From NCBI GenBank assembly GCA_032622095.1, contig CP136069.1, forward strand, positions 71,139,319 to 71,203,318: a DNA stretch of 64,000 bases, written 5' to 3'. This DNA is from Siphonodentalium dalli. Lineage: Eukaryota; Mollusca; Scaphopoda; Gadilida; Siphonodentaliidae. The position numbers and the translations under genes were made by a program. Below are positions 36,201 to 48,240 of this stretch, in pieces (within the stretch, counting starts at the first letter, position 1; every line of letters starts with the position of its first letter). A model generated the notes under the pieces. The model saw nothing but the letters and a program-made list of their open reading frames with translations. It was not told where the DNA came from and made no database searches.

Positions 36201-36320
36201 TCAAATATTGTCAGGAAAATCGTTTAACATTTCCTCCATCGTGCATACACGCCACCAAGGAGGACTCTCTGGTGTGATCTCTATATCAAGTAACATATCA
36301 TTGAGTTATTGTGGAAAGCG

Positions 36321-38165
36321 ATAGCCACCCAAGGTACACATGTACAACCCACCAGGGCCATACAGTCACTCCAAATACAAATAAACAACACACATATGAC
36401 AATATAGTCGCTCGCTTTATAAACATACACCATAACCACACAGCCATACTTGTGTATATCTCTGCACACCACACATGACCATACATCTGTCAATAACAAT
36501 TTAATGCATGCACGCCAGGTATACCTCCTACAACTGACAAATGACCGTATCGTCACTATATGTGTACATATTCACCACATTCATGGTCACACATTCAATC
36601 ATTGTATACATATTGACCTCACCATTGGCCATACAGTCAATCCATGTGTACCTATGTTCCACACCCATGGCCAAATAGCCACTCAAGGTATACATATACA
36701 CCCCACCCATGACCATTGCATCGCTCCATGTATACATATGCACCTCACCAATGGCCATATAACCCCACTTGCGTATACCCATACACCCCGCACAGTCATG
36801 GGTCAACATACATGTACACCATGTAAACTGTTACACCTGCCCATGACCATATAGCCACTCCCTGTATTCACCACATTCATGATCATACAGTCACTACAGG
36901 TACACATATTCACATCACCATTGGTCATACGGTCAATCCCTACATATCTACTCGCCACGCCAATTGCGAAATAGCCACTCAAGATAAGCATATACACCCC
37001 ACGCATAACCATAGAGTGACTCCAGGTATACATATGCACCTCAGCAATGGTCATATAGTCACACGTGCTATACATATATACCCCTCGCCCAATGACTATA
37101 CAACCACTTGGCGTATACCCGTACACATGACATATGACAATGAGTCACCATACATGCACACCAGGTATACTCCTACACCTGACCCATTTCACTCCGTGTA
37201 GACATATTCACTACATTGGTGATCACACGGTCACTCCTTGTACACCTATTCATTTCATTAATTGCCACACAGTCACTCCCTGTATACCTATTCACCATAC
37301 CCATGGTTATATAGCCACTCGATATATACATATGCAACACAAACATGCCCATAGAGTCACTCCAGGTGTACATATACACATCACCAATGACAATAAAGTC
37401 CTTCCAGGTGTACCAATACTTCTCACACATGATCAATTATACATTCCAGACTTTTATATACACCCCACACATGACAATTCAGTCACTCGCCATCCATGAG
37501 CACACAGTTACTCTCTGTATACCTATACATCCACCGATGACAATATACATCCACGACATATATAAATATACATCCCGGCACCCATTACCACCACGGCACT
37601 CCCTATATACCTACACGCTCGCCAACGACCACCCAGATATACTCAGGCATGTATATTCATGACCGTGCTGTCAGTCCATTTACACCTATACACATTACAC
37701 ATATTCATCCAACCACTCCATATTTATCCATATACCCCACCCATCATCACATAGACACCAGATGTATACATGGTCACCCACATGTGGCAATACAGCCACC
37801 AAATATATAGCTATACATCCCACCCATGACCGTAGTCACTCCATATATACATAAACAACACATATGACATTGTAGCTACTCCCGTTATATCCGCACACAA
37901 TGTCATTGTACGTACAGGCACATCGTGTTACCCGTATATCCACACATAACCATACAACCATACAGTCACTCCATGTAAACATATTCAGCTCACACATTAC
38001 CATGCGGCCACTACTTGTATACATATACATCTCACAATGGACTTCCCACTCACGATCATATAGACATTCCTTGTATATCTGTTCACATCATTCATGATCA
38101 TAAAATAACTCCATGTATACCTATTCACCTCACGTATGACCATGCAGTAACTCACGGGCTACCAT
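36321..38165. repeat. 42-bp minisatellite, about 44 diverged copies
   Basis: A unit close to 'gtatacatatncacctcacc' plus 'atgaccatacagtcactcc' repeats with a 42-base period for about 1.85 kb. Because 42 is a multiple of three, several reading frames stay open on both strands and read as 14-residue repeats rich in His, Thr and Ile or in Tyr, Met and Trp. I regard these as by-products. The array sits exactly in the centre of the inner inverted repeat. Confidence 0.85.
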
Positions 38166-38194
38166 ATTGACATCCCTCTTGTATCGAGGTGATC

Positions 38195-39565
38195 AATTTT
38201 ATCACAATGAGTCAAATTAGCCAGAATAGTCACCACAGATTATGGTTCATCTTAGTTCCGTTTCAAAGATTCAAAGTGGCCAGAATCCCAAAAGAGGTTT
38301 TCGGCAAAATTCCATAAGCAACTTTAAAATGAATTTGTCATGCCCCATAAGGAACCGGGACAGCCAATAATATTTAGTTGTCAGTTGATTACCTAACATG
38401 CATAATAACCAAGTAAGTTACAATTTGCTAACTTTTCGGAACAGCAGACAATAATGTTCCGGATATATGTGAACAATGAACTTTTTACCCAAGTTGGTTG
38501 CCATTTTGGAAGTCATCTTGAGTAATTTGCTCTATAATTACCTTAGTGTGACACATTTACATTAGACCAAAACGATAAACACCGTTAGTTAGTTAGTTAC
38601 AGTTTACTTTTAATAAAAATGATCAAAACATGAAAAGTTAATTTTTGCCGGTATTTATGTCAAGTGTGTGAGAGTAAAATCCAATATTTCTGGTAATGTC
38701 AGTGGTTACAATACTAAAACTTAACCAAGGTGAATCAGACATGTTAGTTTTCAGTGGATATAAGGCAGAATAGCCAATTTACTTCATCAACCACAGATTG
38801 TAAGCGATTGCAATGAACGCTGGGGCAATATATTTACAATTTTCCATATTTTGGCGGCCATTTTGGCGGCCATTTTGATCCAAAGTAACAATTTTGGTTC
38901 CAATGACTTGTAATATTCACGGGTAATGGTATGTCTCACTTACATAACACAGTTCTGCTCATTCCTTGTTGAAATGTGACTAGAATCCCAATTGTGATTT
39001 TTTTTGTGAAAATGTTATACCGCTTCCTGTAAAGTCAAATTTTGAGGGATCGGAAGGGCCTAGGACCCAATGAATTTCTTATTTCATTGCCCCAATGATC
39101 AGTTAATATAAACAATACAAAATAAAGTCACAATTCTCAATCAGTTCTAAACAGCAGAAACTGATATAGAAGATATTAGTGAAAAAGTGTCACATTTTCC
39201 ACTTCCGGTGGCCATTTTGGCGGCCATTTTAAATATATGAAATTTATTCCTACAAATAAATAAGGAGTACTCAATTATCAATAGAATGGCATATCACACG
39301 ACGTAATACCTCATAAACTTCCTGATTAATTGCGAATTGAAATTTACCTGGTTAGATATTCAACGTTGGCGGCCATCTTGGATTCAAAGACCGATAACTC
39401 TATAAAGCCCCCATCGCCAGATGGCAATCAACCGGCAAATTGAAGGACTGATATAGTTCTACAAAGATATCATAACCACCAAAAATCCGCATAGGGGGGA
39501 GTGGGGTCTATATGCAGCTCAAGCTCTAAGAGCTCTGGCGCGTGTATCTAACACTTGGTCGGTGT
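38195..39565 (-). repeat. Inner inverted repeat, right arm
   Basis: This is the counterpart of 34441-36200. Diagnostic blocks include 'cttagttccgtttcaaag', 'ccagaatcccaaaag', 'ggcggccattttgg' and 'cggtggccattttgg'. It runs, with about 400 bp of unmatched spacer (39566-39965), into the right outer TIR. Confidence 0.75.
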
Positions 39566-39965
39566 AGGGTATAACTTATAAAGAGCGTCATAGAGCTCAG
39601 AACGTGGTACGCATCGTGTAGCATAATACATAACTATTGTTCCATACGTCTAGTCGGGTTATTTAGTGGTCAGAAATTATAAAGAGCGTTTCGAAATTCA
39701 ATTTAAGGCCGATATTCGCCCATACAGTTATACAACGTGTGTTGTGTGTATGTTCTATATAGCCATTCTAATTCCTACCTCACTTTTCCAAACAAATAAT
39801 TTCCGACTATTAAGGTACACACGTCAGTGGGGAAGATCACAAAATGACAGGATAATATTATACTAAGACATTTCAACATATTAATAGTTATTCACTAATA
39901 ACACATTTGGGGAATGATGAAGATATGTAGTTAAAATATCAATTTTCATGACGTTTTGCATTTTT
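39566..39965. other. Right-arm spacer
   Basis: About 400 bp have no counterpart in the left arm, which at this point holds the 5.4 kb with the broken gene. The phrase 'ataaagagcgt' occurs twice. No gene is seen. Confidence 0.45.
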
Positions 39966-40463
39966 TGCTAAATATTTTCAAGTTATTGGGCTTATCAGAT
40001 CGCCAGTATGCTACTGGTCACTACAACACCAAATATGTTATACTTTTTCCGTATATATTTCTGGTCAGTGAAAACGAAACGAGGTCACTTTGGTGAATCG
40101 ACGAAAATAGTGCAGCGTCACTAAGAGTTAGGCGCCTCGTGGCGTTACCACGAATATCTTTCGTAGATATTTGAAGAACATTTCAGCTCTATCATACTAA
40201 TTCATCTCCCATATCGCATATTGACTTCTTGGCATGATAAATTTCGTAATAAAATGAAGTTTACAAAATTGTAGTATTTTCGGAAAATAGCTTTAAAAAT
40301 GAGTTGGGCACTCATAGAAAAGGCATGAACAAAATTATTTTGGACCACATTTTCTTAGTGCACCAACCAGATCCTGAAACTAGAGGCATTTTCCTATAAG
40401 AAAATCATAGTGGCATAAATTCGCTCAGTGGCGGACACCTATGTGTATTCCCAATCTCTACTA
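39966..40463 (-). repeat. Right terminal inverted repeat
   Basis: Inverse partner of 28546-29034. The outermost bases on the plus strand are 'ccaatctctacta', followed by AAG. Confidence 0.88.
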
Positions 40464-42308
40464 AAGGCTTCTGGTGTAGGATAGCCTGATTTCCCTAGAT
40501 ATGGCCCTCCATGATATACTGTATTGAGAGCCTGGCGACAAGGTTCACAACATGACATAAAGCGGCTAACAACGTTGAAGAGTAATCTGTTCAGAATATA
40601 GTGATATGTGTATTACTACAATATAGTGATATGAATATAGTGATAGTTACAAAGTAACAAACGTCCAAAAAGTTACACAACGCCGTTTTCCTGCATGTGT
40701 GGTTATGGCAGTTTTCGTAAACATCTGAATGATGCCTTCAATTTATATATGCAATATACATTCCATTTATATAGTAAAAAGTCTGCCCTTTCGAAACTCA
40801 TATTCCTTTTGTTATGAATTTCAAATGTAGAAAGATATTAAACGACAAACCGCTGCTAAAAATTCAACTTACCCTCAAACAAATACGCACATAATCGACC
40901 TATAATGTGAATATGTATATAATGTGATTATTTTATTCTGAAATAAGCAGATAATGGACGCATACCCGTTATTTCGTTTTATGGCGCGGGCCACAGTGAA
41001 AACACATATTAAATAGCGTACACCTGAACAGTCGTGGGTTGGATTATTTGTGTCATGTTCGCACATAATCGGCTTAGAATCGCCTCATTATGAGTCGATA
41101 ATGTGACTGAAACGGTCATTTTCAGCGCATTATCGACTCAAAATGAGTCGACTCTAAGCATATTATCTACCTGAAACAAGTTCTATTATAAGCAGATAAT
41201 GTATGGATTTTCGGGATATCAGGCTGAAGATTGGGCGGCGAAATATACCCCTTTGATGAATGATTTGTCCTCTAACCCTCACATAGAGATTATAGCACAG
41301 AGGGCCAGAGGAAACTCGGGCTAGGTTGAATATGCACAGGGTGCCAACCTACCACTTGTTTTATCTGCAATGTAGTTATGCACTCAAGCTTTCAACTACT
41401 GAAATAGGCAGTATGTGATGGTGTTTCTCATCTTTGGTGGATATATAAATTACTCTTCAGTTGTGAGAACTAACTTGAATCGTTGCATACAGTGGCCGGG
41501 AAATGCCTACTGTAATCAGTATATATATAGAACTATAAACATGTGTGCCGAACACGACTCCTGTATATATTGCAAGCGAATATGAAGAAAGGGCGTAGGA
41601 ATATACAATCTGAATTTAAGTGTGAACAGGTTGAAACAGAAAATTGAGTCTAAACCGATACCGAATGTGGAGCCAGATGGATGTAGTTGTTTTTTTCTTT
41701 CCCTATTCCTACATCAAAGCTCATTCATTCACCTAGGATGTCTTCGTGGGATCTTATTTCTACAAAGTGAACCCGTTAGATGTCTGCATATATGACTACT
41801 CGGTGCAGCATCATTTCGGCCAATTTGGCCGGTTACTTCATGTGACTTTTTCATCTGACGTGTGTGTCGGATAATTGATCTGGAGGATTTATGTAAATGT
41901 TAGCCCAAACTACATTTCCAAGTAACGATGGTTTTGTTGTTTATTTTGAGGAATAATACCGCGTTAGATGAATTCAGCCCAAATATGTTAACAGTTGTCG
42001 TGTCAAACATTCGGCAGTTGGTTAGCGTTATTTAGTATTTGTGGATGTCCTTTAACATGGGGAAAATAGACTACTGCGCTTGAACGAGCATGTGAATTTG
42101 TCGTTTTTAATGTACAGCAACTTGATAATCAATAACAGGCATTCTCTGTCAAATAAGGTCGCTCTATTTACGGTATTAATTGCGGAACTTTTTAAAGTAA
42201 ACTACGCGTAAACGGATACATACGGTAAATTATAGAATGTGCCGGAATCGGCCTAATCGCCCCATGGCCAACTCGCCCAGTCGACGTGTGTCAATTCGGT
42301 ACCTACTA
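40464..42308. other. Intergenic with two small dispersed repeats
   Basis: 40887-41008 ('cataatcgacctataatgtg' ... 'ggcgcgggccacagtgaaaac') has a direct copy at 56564-56670. A hairpin at 41066-41168 has arms of about 40 bp built on 'ctcattatgagtcgataatg'. No gene is supported. Confidence 0.55.
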
Positions 42309-42847
42309 CACTGAAAAAAAAACTTAGTCATAGCCTTAGTCAACCCGTAACTTAGTTATGTTTGACTAACTTAGCCAAAAGTAACTAAGTTTTACCTTAG
42401 TCACATCTTACTAATTCTTAGTTACTAAGGTTGACATTTTCGTGATTCAGTCATGCCGGCAAAACTCAATAGTATACTTATCGGCGACATATTATACACG
42501 GCAATGACACCATACAGTATAACTGAATCTTAATCTGCTCCATACAGTATAACTGCTTTTTTCAATGTTTTGCACAAGTGAACGCAAACCGCCAATTGGC
42601 TTTAACCAAGAGTGCATCAGATAATGAAACATTGCTTCGATGGATAGGATATGTTTGACTAACTTAGCCAAACGTAACTAAGTTTGACCTTAGTCACATA
42701 TTACTAATACTTAGTTACTTAGGTTAATATTTTCGTAAAAAAAAAAATTAGTCATAGCCTTAGTCAACCCGTAACTCAGTTATTTTTGACTAACTTAGCC
42801 AAAAGTAACATAATGACTAAGGCTATGACTAAGTTTTTTTTTCAGTG
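42309..42847. mobile_element. TA-flanked 'cttagtca' inverted-repeat element, 539 bp
   Basis: The ends are CACTGAAAAAAAAACTTAGT and its complement, flanked on both sides by TA (42307-42308 and 42848-42849). A TA target and CACTG-type end fit the Tc1/mariner group. The inside repeats 'cttagtcatagccttagt', 'gactaacttagcc' and 'aagtaactaagtt' in both orientations. It is non-coding, hence a MITE. A shorter relative lies at 45142-45394. Confidence 0.8.
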
Positions 42848-42864
42848 TACATTTTATATGCATG

Positions 42865-42960
42865 TACAACTACAAGAGAGGATATACGTGTACTAGTACT
42901 GCACTGTGCGCACCAGTGTAACTCACACGCTTCAATGTCAACAAATAGACAACAAACAAT
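42865..42960 (+). repeat. 100-bp dispersed duplicate, copy 1
   Basis: The block 'aagagaggatatacgtgtac' ... 'gcgcaccagtgtaactcac' ... 'caatgtcaacaaatagac' recurs with few changes at 43853-43952. The two copies are in the same orientation about 1 kb apart. Confidence 0.7.
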
Positions 42961-43852
42961 GTATATTATATATATAATATCGCATTCATTCTGTGTTAAT
43001 CGGGTCGGTACGTATATGGCGAGTACGTAATTTTAACTAAAATTATTGTTTCTCCATTTTGTAGCCGACATTTTAATCACTAAAATCAGAGTGATTTAGA
43101 CGTGATATTGGCGTCGAACGAACTAAAAGAGACGACATATTACATAAATAACAACCATGGCGTATTTAGAGAGCGGATACAATCAGGATAAAAGAGAAGT
43201 TATGAAAATAATCTGCGAAACCGTTCATCGTGTATTGTAATTGTTGAACTAATTATTCAGAGCTCTGTTTTCATTCAACAAGTGGACAATTTGTCAATAA
43301 TGGTTTGAATCTTTATTCTACATGTGAAAGAACGGCGCCTGAAATATTTGCTGCCAAAATTAGATGTGTGACTGATGACTTCTTCAAGGTTACATGTACA
43401 CAGTACAGTACATACGGTGTGGTGAACGTTTTTCGCAGTGGCATTGTGGACGAGCACCCTAACTTGAACTTGATGTTCATTCCGGCTTGGTGGTCGAGGC
43501 TGTTACCTGTTCGATTGCGGACAGTTGTTAAAGACGGTCTGATTTCGGTTCCTTTGATAACCGGACAAGTTTATATTCTGCGAAAAAAAGGCTTATTAAT
43601 CATTGACAATTTCCACTAAATTCATCGAGAGCAGAGATGCATGCCAATTAATCGATGAATCATGATATGATCCATTCAATCGAATCAATGGTCTGACAAT
43701 GTCGTCTGATGTCAAGCAATAGTGACAATAATATCAACGACTCAACGAGCAGCTATTATTATTATAATGTTGAAAATGCATTTCATGACAGTACTTGTTC
43801 AGAATCTAATTCTTTCAGAGCACATCAATATGATCGACATGCATGTGCAAGT
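42961..43852. other. Unassigned sequence between duplicated blocks
   Basis: A 104-codon frame at 43305-43619 has no domain I recognise and no splice or start evidence, so I do not call it a gene. Nothing else is seen. Confidence 0.4.
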
Positions 43853-43952
43853 TCTACAACTTACAAGAGAGGACATACGTGTACTAGTACTGTAGTGTGC
43901 GCACCAGTGTAACTCACACGAGCTTCAATGTCAACAAATAGACAAACAACAA
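43853..43952 (+). repeat. 100-bp dispersed duplicate, copy 2
   Basis: Counterpart of 42865-42960, with a short AG-rich insertion ('cacgagcttc' against 'cacgcttc'). Confidence 0.7.
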
Positions 43953-45040
43953 TGAAACCGATGCTGTGTCGTGGTGGATGATCACATATCTACAATTCCA
44001 ACTTTACAATGACCCCGACCAATTCATCCTGTGTTCATCATTGTTCATTGAAACGTGTGGATATTCATGAGACATTGTCATTGTTCGCCATGTTATCGTC
44101 AAGTTACCGGTATCACGACAATTTACCAGGAGTACACTATTATTGGTTGGATGTTCTTATCGAACTACCTTCGGCTGATTCACTGATATTTCATGGAAAA
44201 TGTGCGACTACATGAGAACATTGTCGCCAAGTCATTGCGCACAGTTACACGTTTAAATATTGGATCTGCTGTTGTCTTGAAGGGACCAATCCCAAAATAG
44301 TTGTTGTTGATGTATACAGTGGTACAGTACCAGTCAAAAGAAGTGGTATATTAAGCATGCTATTTTCGCAAGTGGAAACGCTTATAAGCATGTCGCTTGT
44401 GATATTATTGCAATATTTTGCGCCTTAATATGGTGACACTTTGCACTCAAAATTGTGACATTTAAATCAACTATTGCAAGGTTTGTTTTCGCGATTCACT
44501 CAAAATGTGACCGCAACAAAGCGTTCATAATTGCATGCATTTCTGAAAACAAACATTCATTTGTTAAATAGAGGTTATGCTATGCGTGTATGGATATGCA
44601 CGCTTGTATCAAGCTAAGGCGGTATTCCTGAAATTATTGTGACGAGCCTGAACGCAAGCGCTCAGTTCCACACATAGCGGTGAAGATATTTATCATATAA
44701 TTTTTCTTCTAAAAAAAAAACTCTTCATTTCCTCCGATTTAATCTTCTATGTTGGTCGCTCGTTATCATTTTAATGTAAGCATAAATTTTTGTTTCAATT
44801 TGAAACAATTATCGACTGGTCAGATATTGAATGTATATTCAATGCATAATAGTATTTTGTGATGAATAATTTTCTTTCAAGATAAAACATTGTTTTAATA
44901 GTTAATAAAATTTATGTTTATACCTGTAATTCATTATTTTCAGTTATTTTAATCTGCAGTTGCGATGTTCAGCTGAGATTGCAGGGCTATGATACCCCCA
45001 ATAATTAGGTCCAATTAAATGTACTAATGTATACAGTGAT
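43953..45040. other. Intergenic, no gene seen
   Basis: No supported gene. The 68-codon frame at 44009-44215 has no recognisable domain. Confidence 0.5.
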
Positions 45041-45125
45041 GACATAGTCAAGCCGTAGTTATTTCTGACTAAGGCCTTAGTTATTTCTGACTAAGGCCTT
45101 AGTCATTTCTGACTAAGGCCTTATA
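45041..45125. repeat. Partial array of the 'gactaaggccttagt' motif
   Basis: Three copies of 'atttctgactaaggcctt' lie in tandem just before the complete TA-flanked element. It is probably a fragment or local expansion of that element. Confidence 0.6.
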
Positions 45126-45141
45126 TTATATGTTATATCTA

Positions 45142-45394
45142 CACTGAAAAAAAACTTAGTCAAAAGTAACTAAGTTACCTTAGTCAGAACCCCCGTCTCA
45201 AAACTAACTAGCTTAGCTTAGTCAGAAATGACTAAGATTGCCCTTAGTCATTTCTGACTAAGGCCTTAGACCTTAGTCAGAAATGACTAAGGGCAACCTT
45301 AGTCATTTCTGACTAAGCTAAGCTAGTTAGTTTTGAGACGGGGGTTCTGACTAAGGTAACTTAGTTACTTTTAACTAAGTTTTTCTTTTCAGTG
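45142..45394. mobile_element. TA-flanked near-perfect palindromic MITE, 253 bp
   Basis: The ends are CACTGAAAA...TTTTCAGTG flanked by TA on both sides (45140-45141 and 45395-45396). The two halves are almost exact complements over more than 100 bp, including 'cagaacccccgtctcaaaac' and its complement, and meet at 'aaggccttagaccttagt'. A transcript would form a very long hairpin. It shares its ends and the 'cttagtca' motifs with 42309-42847. Confidence 0.85.
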
Positions 45395-45620
45395 TATAAC
45401 ATGTACCCGAGTCCGAATCGGAATAAAAGATGTATACGGGTGTTATATAGCGTTTGGTCCGTTGTTTCTCAATGAATATTATTGAAATTTGGTGTATATG
45501 TCCGGGCTGGGACATGGAATACAACAACGTTTGAATTGTTTTTAAATTTACAAATTTGTTGATTTAATTCAATTTTTTTTCGATCTGAAAACACACTATA
45601 AAGTGTATATAATATAATAA

Positions 45621-45915
45621 CGAACACGAGACATACATAATTTATAAACTGTTAACAAAAGATATCAAATTCAATACATGACAAAGATGACTCAGTGGAG
45701 TTTATAAAGTGAACATAAAAACATTGAGGTAAGAATCTTTTTAAGGAATTCAACTTTATTTAATGATAATAAACACATAAATTAAAATAACAAACATGAG
45801 ACATACATGATTTATAAACTGTTAACAAAAGATATCAAACTCAATACATGACAAAGATGACTCAGTGAAGTTTATAAAGTGAACATAAAAATATTAAGGT
45901 AAGAATCTTTTTAAG
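45621..45915 (+). repeat. Tandem duplication, 170-bp period
   Basis: The block 'gagacatacataatttataa' through 'aaggtaagaatctttttaag' occurs at 45621-45746 and again at 45791-45915 with a handful of substitutions. No coding content. Confidence 0.75.
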
Positions 45916-47344
45916 CATTACTAAACCGTTTAGCACAGACCACTTCACTCATCCGATCATCACCAAACTTCATATTTATCTTGATATTGATCTATCAGAT
46001 GAGAGCTATCAAATATTTTTTTAATTTCATAGGAAAAAATGGTCGCCAGCGGCCATATTGCATTTACGTTATATTTTATCGCGTCATGTCGATATCTAGT
46101 ATTACTTAGAAATTTCACCTTTCCAGATTCATAATTGCTCCATTGACTGTAACAGATGAAATTATTCCCCTCTTCGGATAGAGTGTCACTGAAACTTTAT
46201 TTTGTCAGACTGTCTGTATAATCACTGATTATATATGGCAATAATCGGTAATAAGATGTAGCACTATTTTATTTTATATTTACATGCAGTGCTGTTTTTA
46301 TACATCAATTCTAATCCCCCTAGATCATCATGTGATCGATCATACATCGCGCGAGGACCTGGTTGAATTAAGGGGGGTTTTATGGATCACTTCTGTCCTC
46401 AAGCTAGATTATACTTATGACATTTAATGGCATGTTTCTAACGTGGAGGGTTAGATATGCTTGAGAAACCACCACTCTTTAATTCACACCAAGTTCTCAG
46501 CTGTCATGTTCGGATATTAGAACCCATAGCCATGATATATGGTTTATTTTGTGTATACTAGTAATATAGTTATTTTCAGTACCTTTATATACCAGTACTG
46601 TGTATAACAATGCATATAAATTAATCCATGTATACATGTATATTGATTCAACGGATTCAGTGGTTTTGTCCATCAGTCTATCAAATTTGCGGGGAAAACA
46701 TGGCCACAAGCAGTACACCCTGCTAAATTTCGAATTTGAATCAATTGGCGCACCCTGCAGCCAGCTTTTATTGGAGAACTTTTTCTTATGTGGATATTTT
46801 GGGTCACCGCTAGATGTGAGCCATATTTTGTTCTCAAACTGTCCTTGTGAAGACATCACTGCCAGCGGTGATCTTCAATTTTTCTATTTTTATGGCTAAA
46901 TAATTTGGTTGATCCTACAGACGACACCTTTGTCCGATCGTCATCAGATTCCACAATTATCTTCTGGATAACCAGGGTGAGAGTAATCTAATTTTCCCGA
47001 ATTTCGTTAAAAAACATTACCACAGGCAGCAATTTGGTATCTTACTCTTTGATCCTCTTTTGCATGACTGAATTGTTTAGCAACTGTACAGACATATCCC
47101 TCATCTGGTTTTTTATATACATGTATATCTCTTCATGCGGATAGCCAGTATTACGTAGGTACTTCAACTTTCTGCATTCCTGTCATCATTTGAAATATAA
47201 AAATTTACCTGATACATGCACCCTTCAAAATTTGTTTCGTCGTATCTATTTTAATGACCCGTATGGTAATATTGATACAGATATATTTGTCAAACATTTC
47301 TTTGTACAATATACAGGTATTTAGTTTGTAACTAAATCTAGAAA
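45916..47344. other. Intergenic, no gene seen
   Basis: AT-rich sequence without a supported gene. The overlapping frames at 46497-46899 on both strands are not convincing. Confidence 0.5.
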
Positions 47345-47850
47345 TATATAATAGTAGCTCGTGGATCCCACTTCGTCCGGGATGTTCCCCTCTGATTTTC
47401 GGAGAAATGCGCGATTTAACCTTGAATTGACTATTTTAAAGGTGAAGGTCATGTCGGGGTCACGATTTGACCCGTCCAAAACACTCCCCGGACAAAAGTC
47501 ACGACAAAGGTACCCGTCGAAATCCGCCCGGCTTTATACCCGATTTGACCTTGAATTGACAATTTTGAATGTCAAGATCAGGTCAGGGTCATGATTTGGC
47601 CCACCCGAAACACTCCTGGGACAAAAGTAACAGTAGGTATCAAATTTCGTTGAAATACTTCCGTTTTACCAGATTTGACCTTGAATTGATCTTTTTGAAT
47701 GTCAAAGTCAGGTCGGGATCAAGATTTGACCCGTCCAAAATACTCCCTGGAAATAATTTCCCCCAGGTATCAAATTTCGTCAAATCTGTCCGGCAGTTTT
47801 CCCGGCCATAGCTAACAGACAAACAGACAGACAAATGTCCAAAATATATA
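47345..47850 (+). repeat. 'gacttcgtccggg' repeat with CAGACAGACA tail
   Basis: Three diverged units of about 150 bp each contain 'gatttgaccttgaattgac', a 'gtcaaggtcaggtc' type block, 'gacccgtccaaaac' and 'tcaaatttcgt'. The element ends in 'cagacaaacagacagacaaa' and 'ccaaaatatatatt'. Same family as 1865, 3130 and 47851. Confidence 0.7.
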
Positions 47851-48240
47851 TTAAACTAGCTGATGTACTCGACTTCGTTCGGGCTAGTTAGGGATTTTTT
47901 TTGTGATCGCCTCCATCTGGACAGTACCCAGTATATACAGCGTCTGGCCAAACTATTGTTCAATTGGTCCAGAAACATGCCTATATCAGCACGTTCGAGA
48001 ACATGGTCCCACGTGAAATTGGACCCGTCCATATTGCTCCCGGGATCGAAGTAGTCCTACACACAAATTTTTAGTCGGATCGGTCAAGGTCCAGAAACAT
48101 GCCTATGAGCGAGGTCAAGTTGACACGTTAAATACCAAATTCGAGCAGTGTTAGAGTCTATAACACATACACACATGCATTCACGCATACACACATACAT
48201 ACATACATACAGACAGGTGTTTCAAAATGTATAATCAATA
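47851..48240 (+). repeat. 'gacttcgttcggg' repeat, adjoining copy
   Basis: It starts 'aaactagctgatgtactcg' directly after the tail of the previous copy and ends in ACACATACATACATACAGACAG, then 'ttcaaaatgtataatc'. It is a head-to-tail neighbour of the same family. Confidence 0.65.

Larger units (their letters stand above)
28546..40463. mobile_element. Long terminal-inverted-repeat element, about 11.9 kb
   Basis: The left end (28546-29034) and right end (39966-40463) are inverted copies of about 490 bp that look about 96% identical, beginning TAGTAGAGATTGGGAATA at each outer edge. The flanks give either a 3-bp duplication AAG (28543-28545 and 40464-40466) or, if the repeat starts at GTAGAG, a TA dinucleotide. 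Inside lie a broken coding region (34009-29436), a second inverted repeat of about 1.2 kb (34985-36190 against 38200-39400) and a 42-bp minisatellite at its centre. The size, long TIRs and single large coding region suit a DNA transposon. I do not recognise the superfamily. A nested pair of fold-back elements is the main alternative. Confidence 0.75.

Noticed and set aside
36281-37662. Overlapping open frames with 14-residue His/Thr- or Tyr/Met-rich repeats
   Set aside because: They arise from a 42-bp minisatellite whose period is a multiple of three. Frames are open on both strands and are not flanked by splice sites or conserved starts.
36321-38165. CRISPR-like array
   Set aside because: The whole 42-bp unit repeats, with no alternation of constant repeats and unique spacers, and the DNA is eukaryotic.
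43305-43619. 104-codon frame as a possible small gene
   Set aside because: No domain, signal peptide or homologous family is recognised, and similar-length frames occur by chance at several places in this window.
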